Source: Bacteroidia bacterium (GTDB lineage Bacteria > Bacteroidota > Bacteroidia > J057). Taken from it: a stretch of 64,000 nucleotides of DNA. Made by a program: the position numbers and the translations under genes. Under the pieces are notes generated by a model. The model saw only the letters and a program-made list of their open reading frames with translations. It had not been told where the DNA came from and searched no databases. Within the stretch, counting starts at the first letter, position 1. Every line of letters starts with the position of its first letter. The stretch covers positions 4,402,001-4,466,000 of the forward strand of contig JAWPMV010000001.1 in NCBI GenBank assembly GCA_033391075.1. Reading direction: 5' to 3'. Positions 1 through 8,246 of this stretch are shown piece by piece.

Positions 1-531
1 GCGAACGGGAGAAATATTTGCATAAGTCTCTTCCCGGGACAAAAGCACATTGACTGCTTTTTGCCCACTTTCTACCTCTCCTACCAAACGCGGCAAATCT
101 CTATATGCATCAGGTCCCACTACCAGATCCACCAGTTTTTCCTGATCCAGGAGTTTCTCTTTCATTCGCTCCGCCATACATCCCATCACTCCAACCATCA
201 GATGTGGCTTTTCTTCTTTTTTCTTGCGAAAGTTTTTTAGGCGGTTCCAGACCTTAGTCTCTGCATTTTCACGAATACTACAAGTATTGATGAAAACCAG
301 ATCTGCATCGTCTACCTCTGTGGTAAAGCCATACTTCATATCGGTCAAGACAGAAGCGATAATCTCGGTATCAGAGAAATTCATCTGACAACCATAGGTT
401 TCTATATATGCCAAGCGTCCGGAAGCCGGATGTATCGCATCACTTTGATAAGCAACTCCCTGCTTGCTCTCGTCTATATCTCGGCTTAAAGCGCCCGGGG
501 CGAAGGTTTTTTGCGTGATTTTATCTCTCAT
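1..531 (-). CDS. miaB: tRNA-2-methylthio-N6-dimethylallyladenosine synthase MiaB, N-terminal part (runs off the window)
   Basis: The first 177 residues are present; the gene continues beyond base 1. MiaB is a radical-SAM methylthiotransferase that adds a methylthio group to i6A37 of tRNAs reading UNN codons. Visible is the UPF0004 domain with its three iron-sulfur ligands: Cys48 in YGCQMN, Cys84 in NTCSIRENA and Cys118 in [16 protein letters not shown] followed by the MGC motif is typical of MiaB rather than RimO. The radical-SAM CxxxCxxC motif and the TRAM domain lie outside the window. The start is the ATG whose complement is at 529-531; about 40 residues precede the domain, as in other Bacteroidota MiaB proteins. 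The divergent neighbour begins at 727. Confidence 0.93.
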   Translation of the reverse strand, partial: MRDKITQKTFAPGALSRDIDESKQGVAYQSDAIHPASGRLAYIETYGCQMNFSDTEIIASVLTDMKYGFTTEVDDADLVFINTCSIRENAETKVWNRLKNFRKKKEEKPHLMVGVMGCMAERMKEKLLDQEKLVDLVVGPDAYRDLPRLVGEVESGQKAVNVLLSREETYANISPVR

Positions 532-726
532 GTTTCTATCGCTACTCTTTCAGCCTGCAAATATACAGAAAAAAAATCCGCATCCTGCCATTTTGTCAGC
601 TAGTCTTAGGAAATTTTTACTGAGATTAAAGAGAAATGATCTCGCATTGTCTAGCCCATTACACTTTCAGCTTCAGATTTGACTTAACTAGCCTTATATA
701 CATACACATTTATCGCCCACCTAAAT

Positions 727-2679
727 ATGAGTAAATCAAAAAAACAAGCATGGTTCAAAGTACTGGATGACAGTGCTGAACTAGCTGAAGGCCGTGTTCG
801 TACCGTAACTGCGCAACATAAAGATCTATGCCTGGTGCATTTTGAAGGTAAATTTTGTGCCATGGATAATAAATGCCCTCATCAGGGCGGGCCTCTGGGA
901 GAAGGAAGCATCGAAAATGGCCTCTTACGCTGTCCCTGGCATGGCTGGGATTATCATCCTTGCACGGGTAAAGCTCCTGGCTATGATGATGGAGTCGAGA
1001 CCTTTCCTACTGAAATAAGAGAGGGAGCGGTATATGTGCAAATGGAAGTCGAAGAGAAGCATGAAAGCACGATCACAGACCTCATGGCGGAAACCATGAC
1101 CAATTGGGGAGTGGAAGTTGTATTTGGAATGGTAGGCCATTCAAACCTTGGGCTGGCGGATGCTTTACGGAGACAGGAAGAAAAAGGAAATTTAAGGTAT
1201 TTTGGTATTCGCCATGAAGGAGCGGCTTCCTTTGCTGCTTCAGCTTATGGAAAGCTTTTGGGAAAACCCGCTGCCTGCTTTAGTATCGCAGGTCCTGGCG
1301 CAACCAATCTATACACCGGTCTCTGGGATGCAAAAGTAGACCGGGCACCTCTTTTGGCCCTTACCGGTCAGGTTGCAACTCAGGTGCTGGGAACGGGTAA
1401 TTTTCAGGAACTGGATTTGGTACAGGCTTTTGATTCGGTCGCAGCCTTCAATCATAGGGTTGATCATGGAAGTAAGCATACAGAACTGATGAGTCTGGCC
1501 ATTAAACATGCTCTAATCAAAAGGGAGGTTGCTCATCTTACCTTCCCCGATGAAATACAGGAAATGCCTGCTCCTCAAGGGCTCGAAGCTCAGACACCTG
1601 AAGGAAGAATGGCCGATTTTCGCATCAGCCCCTCACAAGATAGCCTGGATTCCGCACTGAACATCCTGAAAAATAGTAAAAGACCCTTAATCATTAGCGG
1701 GCATGGAGCTCGTTTTGATATGCCCGCCATTATTGAACTGGCAGAAAAACTCAAGTGCCCCGTCGTAACTACCTTCAAAGGCAAAGGGCAAATTTCGGAT
1801 GCGCATCCGAATGCAGGAGGAGTATTGGGAAGAAGTGGTACGCCTATCGCTTCCTGGTTCATGAATGAATGTGATGCGATTCTGGTCTTTGGGGCTTCAT
1901 TCTCCAAACATACCGGGATAACTGATAAAAAACCGACTATACAGATTGATTTTGATCCTATGGCCCTGGCAAAGTTCCATAAAGTGGATGTGCCTCTTTG
2001 GGGAGAAATTTCGCAGACTGTAGGACTTTTACAAAATAGCCTGAATGATGTTTCTCATACAACTGACCAGGTTCCGGAAATCGCCGGACGCTGGAAAATC
2101 TGGAGAGAAGAGAAACAGAGACGAATGAAGGAATACCGTGAACAAGGACTGGGAGCCATTCATGTTTTTGATGCCATGAATCAATATGCCCCGGAAACCG
2201 CTGTGATGTGTGTGGATGTAGGAAACAATGCCTATTCTTTTGGAAGATATTATGAAAGCAAGCAAAACAACTTCCTGATGTCCGGTTATCTGGGTTCTAT
2301 AGGTTTTGCCCTACCTGCTTCTATGGGAGCCTGGGCAGCTGTGGGTGATAAAAGACCCATCATAGCTGTAGCGGGAGATGGAGGACTGGGTCAGTACCTG
2401 GCAGACTTTACTACCCTGGTCAAGTATAATATGTCGGTAAAACTCATTGTCATCAACAATTCTGAGCTGGGTAAAATCTCCAAAGAGCAAAGAGCCGGAG
2501 ACTTTGATGTATGGAAAACAAAACTGACCAATCCGGTATTTGCGGACTATGCAGTTTCTTGTGGAGCCTGGGGAAAAAGAATCAGCAAGCCTGAAGAGAT
2601 CGGCGAGGCCATGCAGGAATTGTTTGCCCAGGAAGGACCTGGACTTTTGGAAGTTATGTCTGATGTAAGTTTGATCTAG
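727..2679 (+). CDS. Fusion of a Rieske [2Fe-2S] domain with a pyruvate oxidase/acetolactate synthase-type ThDP enzyme
   Basis: The protein has 650 residues. Residues 1-108 form a Rieske ferredoxin domain with ligands Cys50/His52 (CPHQGG) and Cys69/His72 (CPWHGW). Residues about 115-650 are a three-domain thiamine-diphosphate enzyme of the pyruvate oxidase/acetolactate synthase superfamily: Glu164 in RHEGAA is the expected cofactor-activating glutamate, and GDGG at 550 with Asn577-Asn578 is the metal-diphosphate motif. PoxB-type enzymes oxidatively decarboxylate 2-keto acids using FAD. Here the fused iron-sulfur domain could accept or deliver electrons; that is inference and the substrate is unknown. 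There is no signal peptide, so the enzyme is cytoplasmic. It appears monocistronic, with the divergent miaB upstream and a hairpin after the stop. Confidence 0.85.
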   Translation: MSKSKKQAWFKVLDDSAELAEGRVRTVTAQHKDLCLVHFEGKFCAMDNKCPHQGGPLGEGSIENGLLRCPWHGWDYHPCTGKAPGYDDGVETFPTEIREGAVYVQMEVEEKHESTITDLMAETMTNWGVEVVFGMVGHSNLGLADALRRQEEKGNLRYFGIRHEGAASFAASAYGKLLGKPAACFSIAGPGATNLYTGLWDAKVDRAPLLALTGQVATQVLGTGNFQELDLVQAFDSVAAFNHRVDHGSKHTELMSLAIKHALIKREVAHLTFPDEIQEMPAPQGLEAQTPEGRMADFRISPSQDSLDSALNILKNSKRPLIISGHGARFDMPAIIELAEKLKCPVVTTFKGKGQISDAHPNAGGVLGRSGTPIASWFMNECDAILVFGASFSKHTGITDKKPTIQIDFDPMALAKFHKVDVPLWGEISQTVGLLQNSLNDVSHTTDQVPEIAGRWKIWREEKQRRMKEYREQGLGAIHVFDAMNQYAPETAVMCVDVGNNAYSFGRYYESKQNNFLMSGYLGSIGFALPASMGAWAAVGDKRPIIAVAGDGGLGQYLADFTTLVKYNMSVKLIVINNSELGKISKEQRAGDFDVWKTKLTNPVFADYAVSCGAWGKRISKPEEIGEAMQELFAQEGPGLLEVMSDVSLI

Positions 2680-2710
2680 AAGATTGATTTTTGCGTGGGA
2701 AATTACTAGG

Positions 2711-2738
2711 TTGTGGAGTATCTGTCTATACTCCACAA
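2711..2738 (+). promoter_or_regulatory. Perfect 11-bp hairpin in the leader of the OmpA-family gene
   Basis: TTGTGGAGTAT at 2711-2721 pairs perfectly with ATACTCCACAA at 2728-2738 around a 6-base loop. It lies between the stop of the Rieske/ThDP gene (2679) and the ATG at 2751. No T-run follows on either strand, so it is not a classical intrinsic terminator. It may be an operator or a leader or 3'-end stabilising structure. Confidence 0.5.
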
Positions 2739-2750
2739 AACCCCTATACA

Positions 2751-3899
2751 ATGAAAACTACGCTTGCTCTAGGCACTATCTTCCTCACACTTTTTTTCCT
2801 TTCTGCTAATGCACAGAATCTCGTAGTTAATCCGAGTTTTGAGGAAGTACAGACAAGTAGAGGTGCTGTTTCTTTGATCAATCCCATTTCGGCAGCCAAT
2901 AACTGGAACTCCCCTAATAAGGGCATCCCAAAAGTATATGCAAGTTCCGCGGAAGGTTATGTACACGATGAATATGGCTCGAGCTGGAACTTTAAGGCAA
3001 GAAGTGGAAAGCATGTAGCCGGGATTTTTGTCTATGGTGGAAGCAATATGGACTATTCTACCCAAAGAGGATACATACAGGGCGCCTTATCAAAGCCTCT
3101 GGAAGTTGGGAAAAAGTACTATTTTTCTTTTTGGGTTCATTATCACTGTGAAGGCAGTAATAAAATCGGCATAACTTTCCTCCCGGAGAAAACCCAATTG
3201 GCCTCTCCCGGTCTGATCCGTATGGAACCTGCGACTTATCAGAAAAAGGTTTCTCCTTACAATCAAACGGAATGGACCGTAGTCCAGGATTCTTTCATCG
3301 CCTATAAGGCATTCAACACTTTTATCATTGGCAATTTTTTCCGCAATGACGAAACTGAACTGGAATCCAATAACTATGGACACCATTTCGCCTATATCGA
3401 TGATGTGAGTGTAGTCGAAGCCCCCAATCAAGATACAGAAGCTCCAGAACTGGATCGCATAGAAATGATGAAATGGGAAATGAATGCCATCCGGGCGAAA
3501 AGTACTTCCTTGACCCGCCTGGATACTTCTCCGGAACTAGAAGATCTTTCCTCCCCTCAACTGGATGCTTTTTTCGCCCGAGAAATATTTTTTGACCTGG
3601 GTTCATCATTTATTCGCCCAGAAGAAAAAGAATACCTTGGGGTCTTGGTAGAGCAAATGAAAGAAAAGGAGGACTTTGAAGTCATCATCAAAGGCTTTGC
3701 CAGCGATGAAGGAACAGATCCTTCCAATTTGACGCTATCTATGGCACGGGCAGAAGCTGTAAAGAAATTTTTCCGCACTCAGGGCATCAATTCTATGCGG
3801 CTCTACATTCGGGCCCTTGGAGAAGTAGAGGGGCCGGGAGATGAGGAGCGTGGAAAAGAATTTAACCGCAGGGTCGAATTCGAGATAGTATATAAATAA
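2751..3899 (+). CDS. Secreted OmpA-family protein with N-terminal carbohydrate-binding-like module
   Basis: The protein has 382 residues from the ATG at 2751; an in-frame start 60 bases upstream would put 20 residues ahead of the signal peptide and overlap the hairpin. Residues 1-22 are a signal peptide ending SANAQ. Residues about 23-225 begin LVVNPSFEE and look like a galactose-binding-fold module, as seen in many Bacteroidota surface proteins. Residues about 281-382 are an OmpA C-terminal peptidoglycan-binding domain, with FDLGSSFI at its start, the NLTLSMARAEAV helix and NRRVEF near the end. It probably tethers the outer membrane to the cell wall. The ligand of the N-terminal module is unknown. 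Confidence 0.85.
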   Translation: MKTTLALGTIFLTLFFLSANAQNLVVNPSFEEVQTSRGAVSLINPISAANNWNSPNKGIPKVYASSAEGYVHDEYGSSWNFKARSGKHVAGIFVYGGSNMDYSTQRGYIQGALSKPLEVGKKYYFSFWVHYHCEGSNKIGITFLPEKTQLASPGLIRMEPATYQKKVSPYNQTEWTVVQDSFIAYKAFNTFIIGNFFRNDETELESNNYGHHFAYIDDVSVVEAPNQDTEAPELDRIEMMKWEMNAIRAKSTSLTRLDTSPELEDLSSPQLDAFFAREIFFDLGSSFIRPEEKEYLGVLVEQMKEKEDFEVIIKGFASDEGTDPSNLTLSMARAEAVKKFFRTQGINSMRLYIRALGEVEGPGDEERGKEFNRRVEFEIVYK

Positions 3900-3978
3900 A
3901 TCATCTTTGCTTAATATTTTTTCCTGTAATTTGGCTGTTGGAAAGCATCTCTCTTTCTTCTAATGGCTAGATCGACCT

Positions 3979-5406
3979 ATGAAAAAACTATTTATCCTAC
4001 TAAGTCTCCTATTTCTCGCACAAACAAACAGAGCCCAAGTCAACAGTCTCCAGCTAGACTCTACAGAATTGGACGTTAGCATTTTACTAGACAATCTGGT
4101 CGTTCCCTGGGATATGCACTGGGATCCGGGAGGCTGGGTGTGGTTTTCGGAGAGAGAAGGAAAAATCAGCAGATTCCAAATCGAAACAGGTACTCTTCAG
4201 ATGGTCCATTTCATCGGAGACACCTATCAATCTTCTGACAATTCAGGATTACATGCCCTCGCTTTACATCCTGATTTTCCAGCTGTACCCTATGTATATG
4301 CACATTATACCTATTCACGATGGAGGTCTCGATTTGTGCGCTTTACCTTCGATGAAACAAATCTCCTCCTGAAAGAGCCCTATATTATTCTGGATGAATT
4401 AGAAGCAAATACTTCCCACAATGGGTCCAGGATTGTTTTCACCCCGGATAAGACAAAACTATACCTCTGCCTGGGAGATGCATTTATGAGTGGTCGGGCA
4501 TTAGAGCTGGAAGAATATGCGGGTAAAATCCTCAGAATGAATCTGGATGGAAGCGTGCCTGAGGATAATCCTTACCCCAATAGTCTGGTTTGGACTTATG
4601 GTCACAGAAATCCGCAAGGACTGGTTCTGGCTCCCAATGGGATTCTCTATAGTTCTGAACATGGTGGAGGGGAAGATGATGAATTAAATATTATAGAGAA
4701 GGGAAAAAACTATGGCTGGCCGGAAGTTGCTGGATATTGTCAATGGACAGAGGAAGCTGAGTATTGTGCTGCGAATGAAGTCATTTTGCCCTTAATGACC
4801 TGGTCGCCAACTTATGCCGTCTCTGGTATGGAGTATTATGATCATGAAGCAATACCCGAATGGAGAAATTCAATTCTGCAAACTTCCCTGAAAGCCAGTG
4901 ATGGAAGTCGAATGGGACAAAGATTGCAACAATTGAAACTTAGCCCGGATGGGCGGGAAGTCGTATCAGTTAATGATTATTTTAAGCAAACTTTCGGAAG
5001 ACTCAGAGATGTAATGGCCTTGCCAGATGGAAGAGTCCTGGTCTTAACTTCTAACAAAGAGCTTAATGGAAATGGGGATGCGGTAGTAAAAGCGGATGAT
5101 GATAAAATGATTATGCTCCGAAATCCAGATTATCATGGACCGTCAACGCCCGTTCCACAGGCAGAAGAATTGATCCTTTATCCCAATCCCAGCAATTCAG
5201 GATTTAGCTTGAAGTTTAAAGAAGGCTTTACGGATATAGAGCTTTATCTCAGAGATTTAAAAGGACGCCTGGTTTGGAGCAAGGCACTTTTCCTAAATGG
5301 TAGTCCTGTAGCACCTGTGAATGACAAACTCAGCAGTGGAGTGTATATGCTGGAAGTCATATTTGCTGATGGTAAAAAATTGAGGAAAAAGTTGATCATC
5401 AAATAG
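3979..5406 (+). CDS. Secreted PQQ-type sugar dehydrogenase (glucose/sorbosone dehydrogenase family) with T9SS type A sorting domain
   Basis: The protein has 475 residues. A signal peptide (cleaved after about residue 19, TNRAQ) is followed by a six-bladed beta-propeller of the soluble aldose sugar dehydrogenase family, residues about 30-385. Family hallmarks include VVPWDMHWDPGG, GLHALALHPDF, the TSHNGSR segment, YGHRNPQGL and SSEHGGGEDDELN. The C-terminal ~80 residues (YPNPSNSGFSLKF ... SSGVYMLEV ... KKLIIK) form a T9SS type A sorting domain, so the enzyme is expected outside the cell or on its surface. The family oxidises aldoses using PQQ and calcium; the real substrate is unknown. No PQQ biosynthesis gene is in the window. 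It is transcribed alone. Confidence 0.9.
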   Translation: MKKLFILLSLLFLAQTNRAQVNSLQLDSTELDVSILLDNLVVPWDMHWDPGGWVWFSEREGKISRFQIETGTLQMVHFIGDTYQSSDNSGLHALALHPDFPAVPYVYAHYTYSRWRSRFVRFTFDETNLLLKEPYIILDELEANTSHNGSRIVFTPDKTKLYLCLGDAFMSGRALELEEYAGKILRMNLDGSVPEDNPYPNSLVWTYGHRNPQGLVLAPNGILYSSEHGGGEDDELNIIEKGKNYGWPEVAGYCQWTEEAEYCAANEVILPLMTWSPTYAVSGMEYYDHEAIPEWRNSILQTSLKASDGSRMGQRLQQLKLSPDGREVVSVNDYFKQTFGRLRDVMALPDGRVLVLTSNKELNGNGDAVVKADDDKMIMLRNPDYHGPSTPVPQAEELILYPNPSNSGFSLKFKEGFTDIELYLRDLKGRLVWSKALFLNGSPVAPVNDKLSSGVYMLEVIFADGKKLRKKLIIK

Positions 5407-5411
5407 CAGGG

Positions 5412-5435
5412 GATCAAGTATCAATTGACTTGATC
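5412..5435 (+). terminator. Intrinsic terminator between convergent genes
   Basis: GATCAAGT at 5412-5419 and ACTTGATC at 5428-5435 form a perfect 8-bp stem with an 8-base loop, followed by GCTTTCTATT. It lies 5 bases after the sugar dehydrogenase stop and before the convergent membrane-protein stop at 5466. Confidence 0.6.
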
Positions 5436-5465
5436 GCTTTCTATTCTCATCAATTCATTCAGTAC

Positions 5466-6131
5466 CTATCGACTAATTGCATCCCAGACAGGCACTTTTA
5501 AAAATCCTGAAAGGGTATTCGCATCTTCTCTGACCTGGAATAGGTTGCCGTGGTCAATGACATTTATTCGGCTTGCATCCTTGAGGATGAGGTTGATCTC
5601 ATAGCTGTAATAGGAGCTATCAGAACCCGAATTGTATTCTTCAATGAGTTGAAGGGCGTGGATTTCTTCCAATTTTACCAAATGTTTTACTCTGGGTTTT
5701 TCAGAATTCCGATCTGTATTTTTCCGGCCTTTGTAAAAATAACCATGAGCCTTATCAAAAATGATGGGTTGGGTACTATTCAGATAAAGAAAGGCTCCTA
5801 CCCCGGCGAACAATAAGCCCATGAGTCCCAGAAATAAATCCATCCATTCAAAGGGAGTAGTTGAATAAAATTTGTAAAGGCCAAAGCCAATCAATAAGCC
5901 TGCACCTACGCAAAAGAAAACCGCCGAGAATAAGATCATTCCGGTAGTTGCCCGAAAGGCCATCCTCAGAGGCCCTTCATCCTTCAATTTATGGGTTTTG
6001 AAATTGGACCCGCCCCCTTGCAAAGGCCCCCATTCAGTCTGGCTTGCAATTGAATCATCAAAGATGCTGGCGTCAAACTGGGGCTGCATGGCATTTATGG
6101 TTTCGGCCCACTTTTTAAGTTTCTTGAACAT
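5466..6131 (-). CDS. Hypothetical membrane protein with two transmembrane helices
   Basis: The protein has 221 residues from the ATG at 6131. A TTG nine codons upstream, overlapping the stop of the preceding gene, is a possible alternative start. Two adjacent hydrophobic helices (about residues 68-93 and 103-125) sit in the middle, with a hydrophilic N-terminal region and a cytoplasmic-looking C-terminal beta-rich part containing DKAHGYFYKGRK and INLILKDASRINVIDHGN. This layout resembles small membrane proteins with a PH-like C-terminal domain, but I do not recognise the family. It lies directly downstream of the acetyltransferase gene and is probably co-transcribed with it. Confidence 0.7.
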   Translation of the reverse strand: MFKKLKKWAETINAMQPQFDASIFDDSIASQTEWGPLQGGGSNFKTHKLKDEGPLRMAFRATTGMILFSAVFFCVGAGLLIGFGLYKFYSTTPFEWMDLFLGLMGLLFAGVGAFLYLNSTQPIIFDKAHGYFYKGRKNTDRNSEKPRVKHLVKLEEIHALQLIEEYNSGSDSSYYSYEINLILKDASRINVIDHGNLFQVREDANTLSGFLKVPVWDAISR

Positions 6132-6154
6132 AGTTTTGGCGTTTCTACTTTGGG

Positions 6155-6709
6155 TCAATATTCTCTAGGATCATCTTCAAGGATTGCATAGCTGAAATTG
6201 TCTGACCAGCCTGAACTCAAGGGAAGAATTTTGCGCTTTCGTCCCTCCTTTTGCATCCCTACTTTTTCCAACACACGGATAGATTGTTCATTTCCTACAG
6301 CTACTCCTGCTTCAATTCGGTGCAAGTTTAATGCCTCAAATCCAAAACTGATAATACCTTTGGCCAATTCTGTTGCATAGCCTTTCCCCCAAAATTCCGG
6401 TAATAAGCTATAATGAATCTCTCCCTTTCGATAGCGATTGGGTGCGAGACTCATCCCTGCTTCTCCCATAAATTCCTGGCTATCCGGATGCAAAATACAC
6501 CAGGAATAGATCCTTCTTTCCGCTTTTTCCTGATCCTCAATAGCAAAACTGATGTGATCCCGGGTTTCTCGAATTTCAGTGGGAATACCCAGGGTATTAT
6601 AGCGGGCGACTTCGGGCACAGAATGAAGTTTATGAATATTGCTTACGTCTTTCCATTTAAATTCTCGGAGCCATAAGCGTTCGGTTTCCAGGTTGATCTG
6701 CTTTGTCAT
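6155..6709 (-). CDS. GNAT family N-acetyltransferase (RimJ/RimL type)
   Basis: The protein has 184 residues. The N-terminus LETERLWLREFKWKDVSNI is the usual opening of the RimJ/RimL/YjcK branch. The acetyl-CoA-binding strand-helix includes PEFWGKGYATELAKGIISFGF, followed by LHRIEAGVAVGNEQSIRVLEKVGMQKEG, the characteristic asparagine/serine and LEKVGM segment. Such enzymes acetylate ribosomal protein N-termini, small metabolites or antibiotics; the substrate here cannot be told. It is first of a probable two-gene unit with the small membrane protein downstream. Confidence 0.9.
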   Translation of the reverse strand: MTKQINLETERLWLREFKWKDVSNIHKLHSVPEVARYNTLGIPTEIRETRDHISFAIEDQEKAERRIYSWCILHPDSQEFMGEAGMSLAPNRYRKGEIHYSLLPEFWGKGYATELAKGIISFGFEALNLHRIEAGVAVGNEQSIRVLEKVGMQKEGRKRKILPLSSGWSDNFSYAILEDDPREY

Positions 6710-6766
6710 GAATTAGGCTTATTTGTACACTAAAAATAGGAGCTTTCTCCCGCTTTGTAAAATGGA

Positions 6767-7858
6767 TTATTCCTGGGAGCCTTTTAGCAGGGTTTGAGAT
6801 AGAATCATGCCTGAGTCCGTTTCAATTTTCAATACATACATTCCTGCTGCCAGATCTCCCAGCTTTTCCAAACTAAAAGAACCTTCATATGTAGAAATAG
6901 ATTGCTGATAAACCAATACGCCTCCACTTGCATAGAGCTTTACTCCCGTTGCCCGATCTGCTCTATTTCCCCACTTGATTTCCAGGCGATGCTGGAAAGG
7001 ATTGGGCCCAAGCTCTAAAAGTTGCGGGCCTCTGGCTGGCTTTTTTTCTTTATGAGTTATGGCAAGTTGCCAATCTTTCTGTACGGGTGGGAGCAGGATA
7101 TCCATTTTATTCTGAAAGGGTCGGTCAGTGAAATAGGCCAGTTTTCCATATTGATTCTGTTTTTCCTCCAGGGGAATGAGGCTCTCTCCCTGAGCAAAAG
7201 GATTTTCAGGCTCAAAGTAATCCAGACTAATCGCAATGGGCACATCCGCAGGCAAAGAGGGAATGAGTTCATATTTTCGCTCCAGAATGGCAAGAGAATT
7301 ATCAGCAGAAAGTTTGTGAATACGTCTTAGGGTGCTCAAACCTAAATCTGCCTCTACACTTATTTCCATCCCCATATTTCCTGGTTTTACTAAATGAGGA
7401 AAGGATAAAAAGCTTTGTTTCTCTATCATACCTGTCCCTGTAATTCGATTCTGCTCGTTCTCCCCCTCTATGCGAGAGTTTTCTCCCTCCAGATACAGGG
7501 TATGGGTATTGAGATTTAGCAGGCCCGATTCCATAAATAAATTCTCTTCCAGTTTCAGATCACTTTCGAGTTTCAGGCTCGTGCCCGCCAAAGCCAATTC
7601 GAGTTTGTAGAAAGATGCATCACTATATAAAAATTGATTTTCTTCCTGATCGCCAGAATAAAAACGAAAGGTGGAGGAATCCTGCCTTAAATTTCCTTGA
7701 TCATTCAGGCTAAGGCCCTCTAAACTCAACAAGAGTTTTTGAGCCGAAACTTCTATTCCCTGAGAGATATAAAGAGGAGGTGCATCCTGGGCCATCATGG
7801 AGTGAAAGCCGAGAAAAAATAGTATACAGTTTAAGGATGTACGTATAGCAGAATTCAT
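6767..7858 (-). CDS. Secreted protein of unknown function with T9SS type A sorting domain
   Basis: The protein has 363 residues. A signal peptide (about residues 1-23, ending MMAQD) is followed by a beta-rich region containing phrases typical of Bacteroidota surface proteins that describe plotted layers, such as LNLNTHTLYLEGENSRIEGENEQNRITG. The last ~80 residues (LELGPNPFQHRLEIKWG ... LAAGMYVLKIETDSG) are a T9SS type A sorting domain. It should be exported through T9SS and anchored or released at the surface. No enzymatic motif is visible. It is divergent from the beta-helix gene at 8247. Confidence 0.8.
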   Translation of the reverse strand: MNSAIRTSLNCILFFLGFHSMMAQDAPPLYISQGIEVSAQKLLLSLEGLSLNDQGNLRQDSSTFRFYSGDQEENQFLYSDASFYKLELALAGTSLKLESDLKLEENLFMESGLLNLNTHTLYLEGENSRIEGENEQNRITGTGMIEKQSFLSFPHLVKPGNMGMEISVEADLGLSTLRRIHKLSADNSLAILERKYELIPSLPADVPIAISLDYFEPENPFAQGESLIPLEEKQNQYGKLAYFTDRPFQNKMDILLPPVQKDWQLAITHKEKKPARGPQLLELGPNPFQHRLEIKWGNRADRATGVKLYASGGVLVYQQSISTYEGSFSLEKLGDLAAGMYVLKIETDSGMILSQTLLKGSQE

Positions 7859-8246
7859 TTATCCGATTTTTCGTAGTATTAAAATTAGGAGAATCCTCCC
7901 CCAAATACTAAGCTGTGTTGGACATTGAGGTATTTTGCCCTCTTTTCAAATTTTGCCTCAAAAAAGCTCTGATTTATTACCAGGGCATATATACATATAT
8001 AGATTGAATAGACATTTACTTTATCGGACAGTAGCATTTTTCTCCTAACTCACAACACACTGAATAACAAACATATACACTAGCTGATGCAGTAAAAACA
8101 AGAAGATTTAAAAATTGAATACAAATTCAATAAAATAACGACTAAGTCGCATTGTAAGAGCAAATTCCTCCTGGCAAGAATTTAGTACGAAAGTTCGGAT
8201 TATAATACAAAAGGCATGCTATCTTTATAGACCTCAAACGGATGCT
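7859..8246. promoter_or_regulatory. AT-rich divergent intergenic region with two small dyads
   Basis: These 388 bases separate two divergent genes and are AT-rich. Two dyads lie close together: ATTGAAT/ATTCAAT (8114-8120 and 8125-8131) and CGACT/AGTCG (8139-8143 and 8145-8149). A weak -7-like TATCTTTA is at 8220-8227 for the plus-strand gene. No ORF or RNA gene is evident. Confidence 0.35.
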
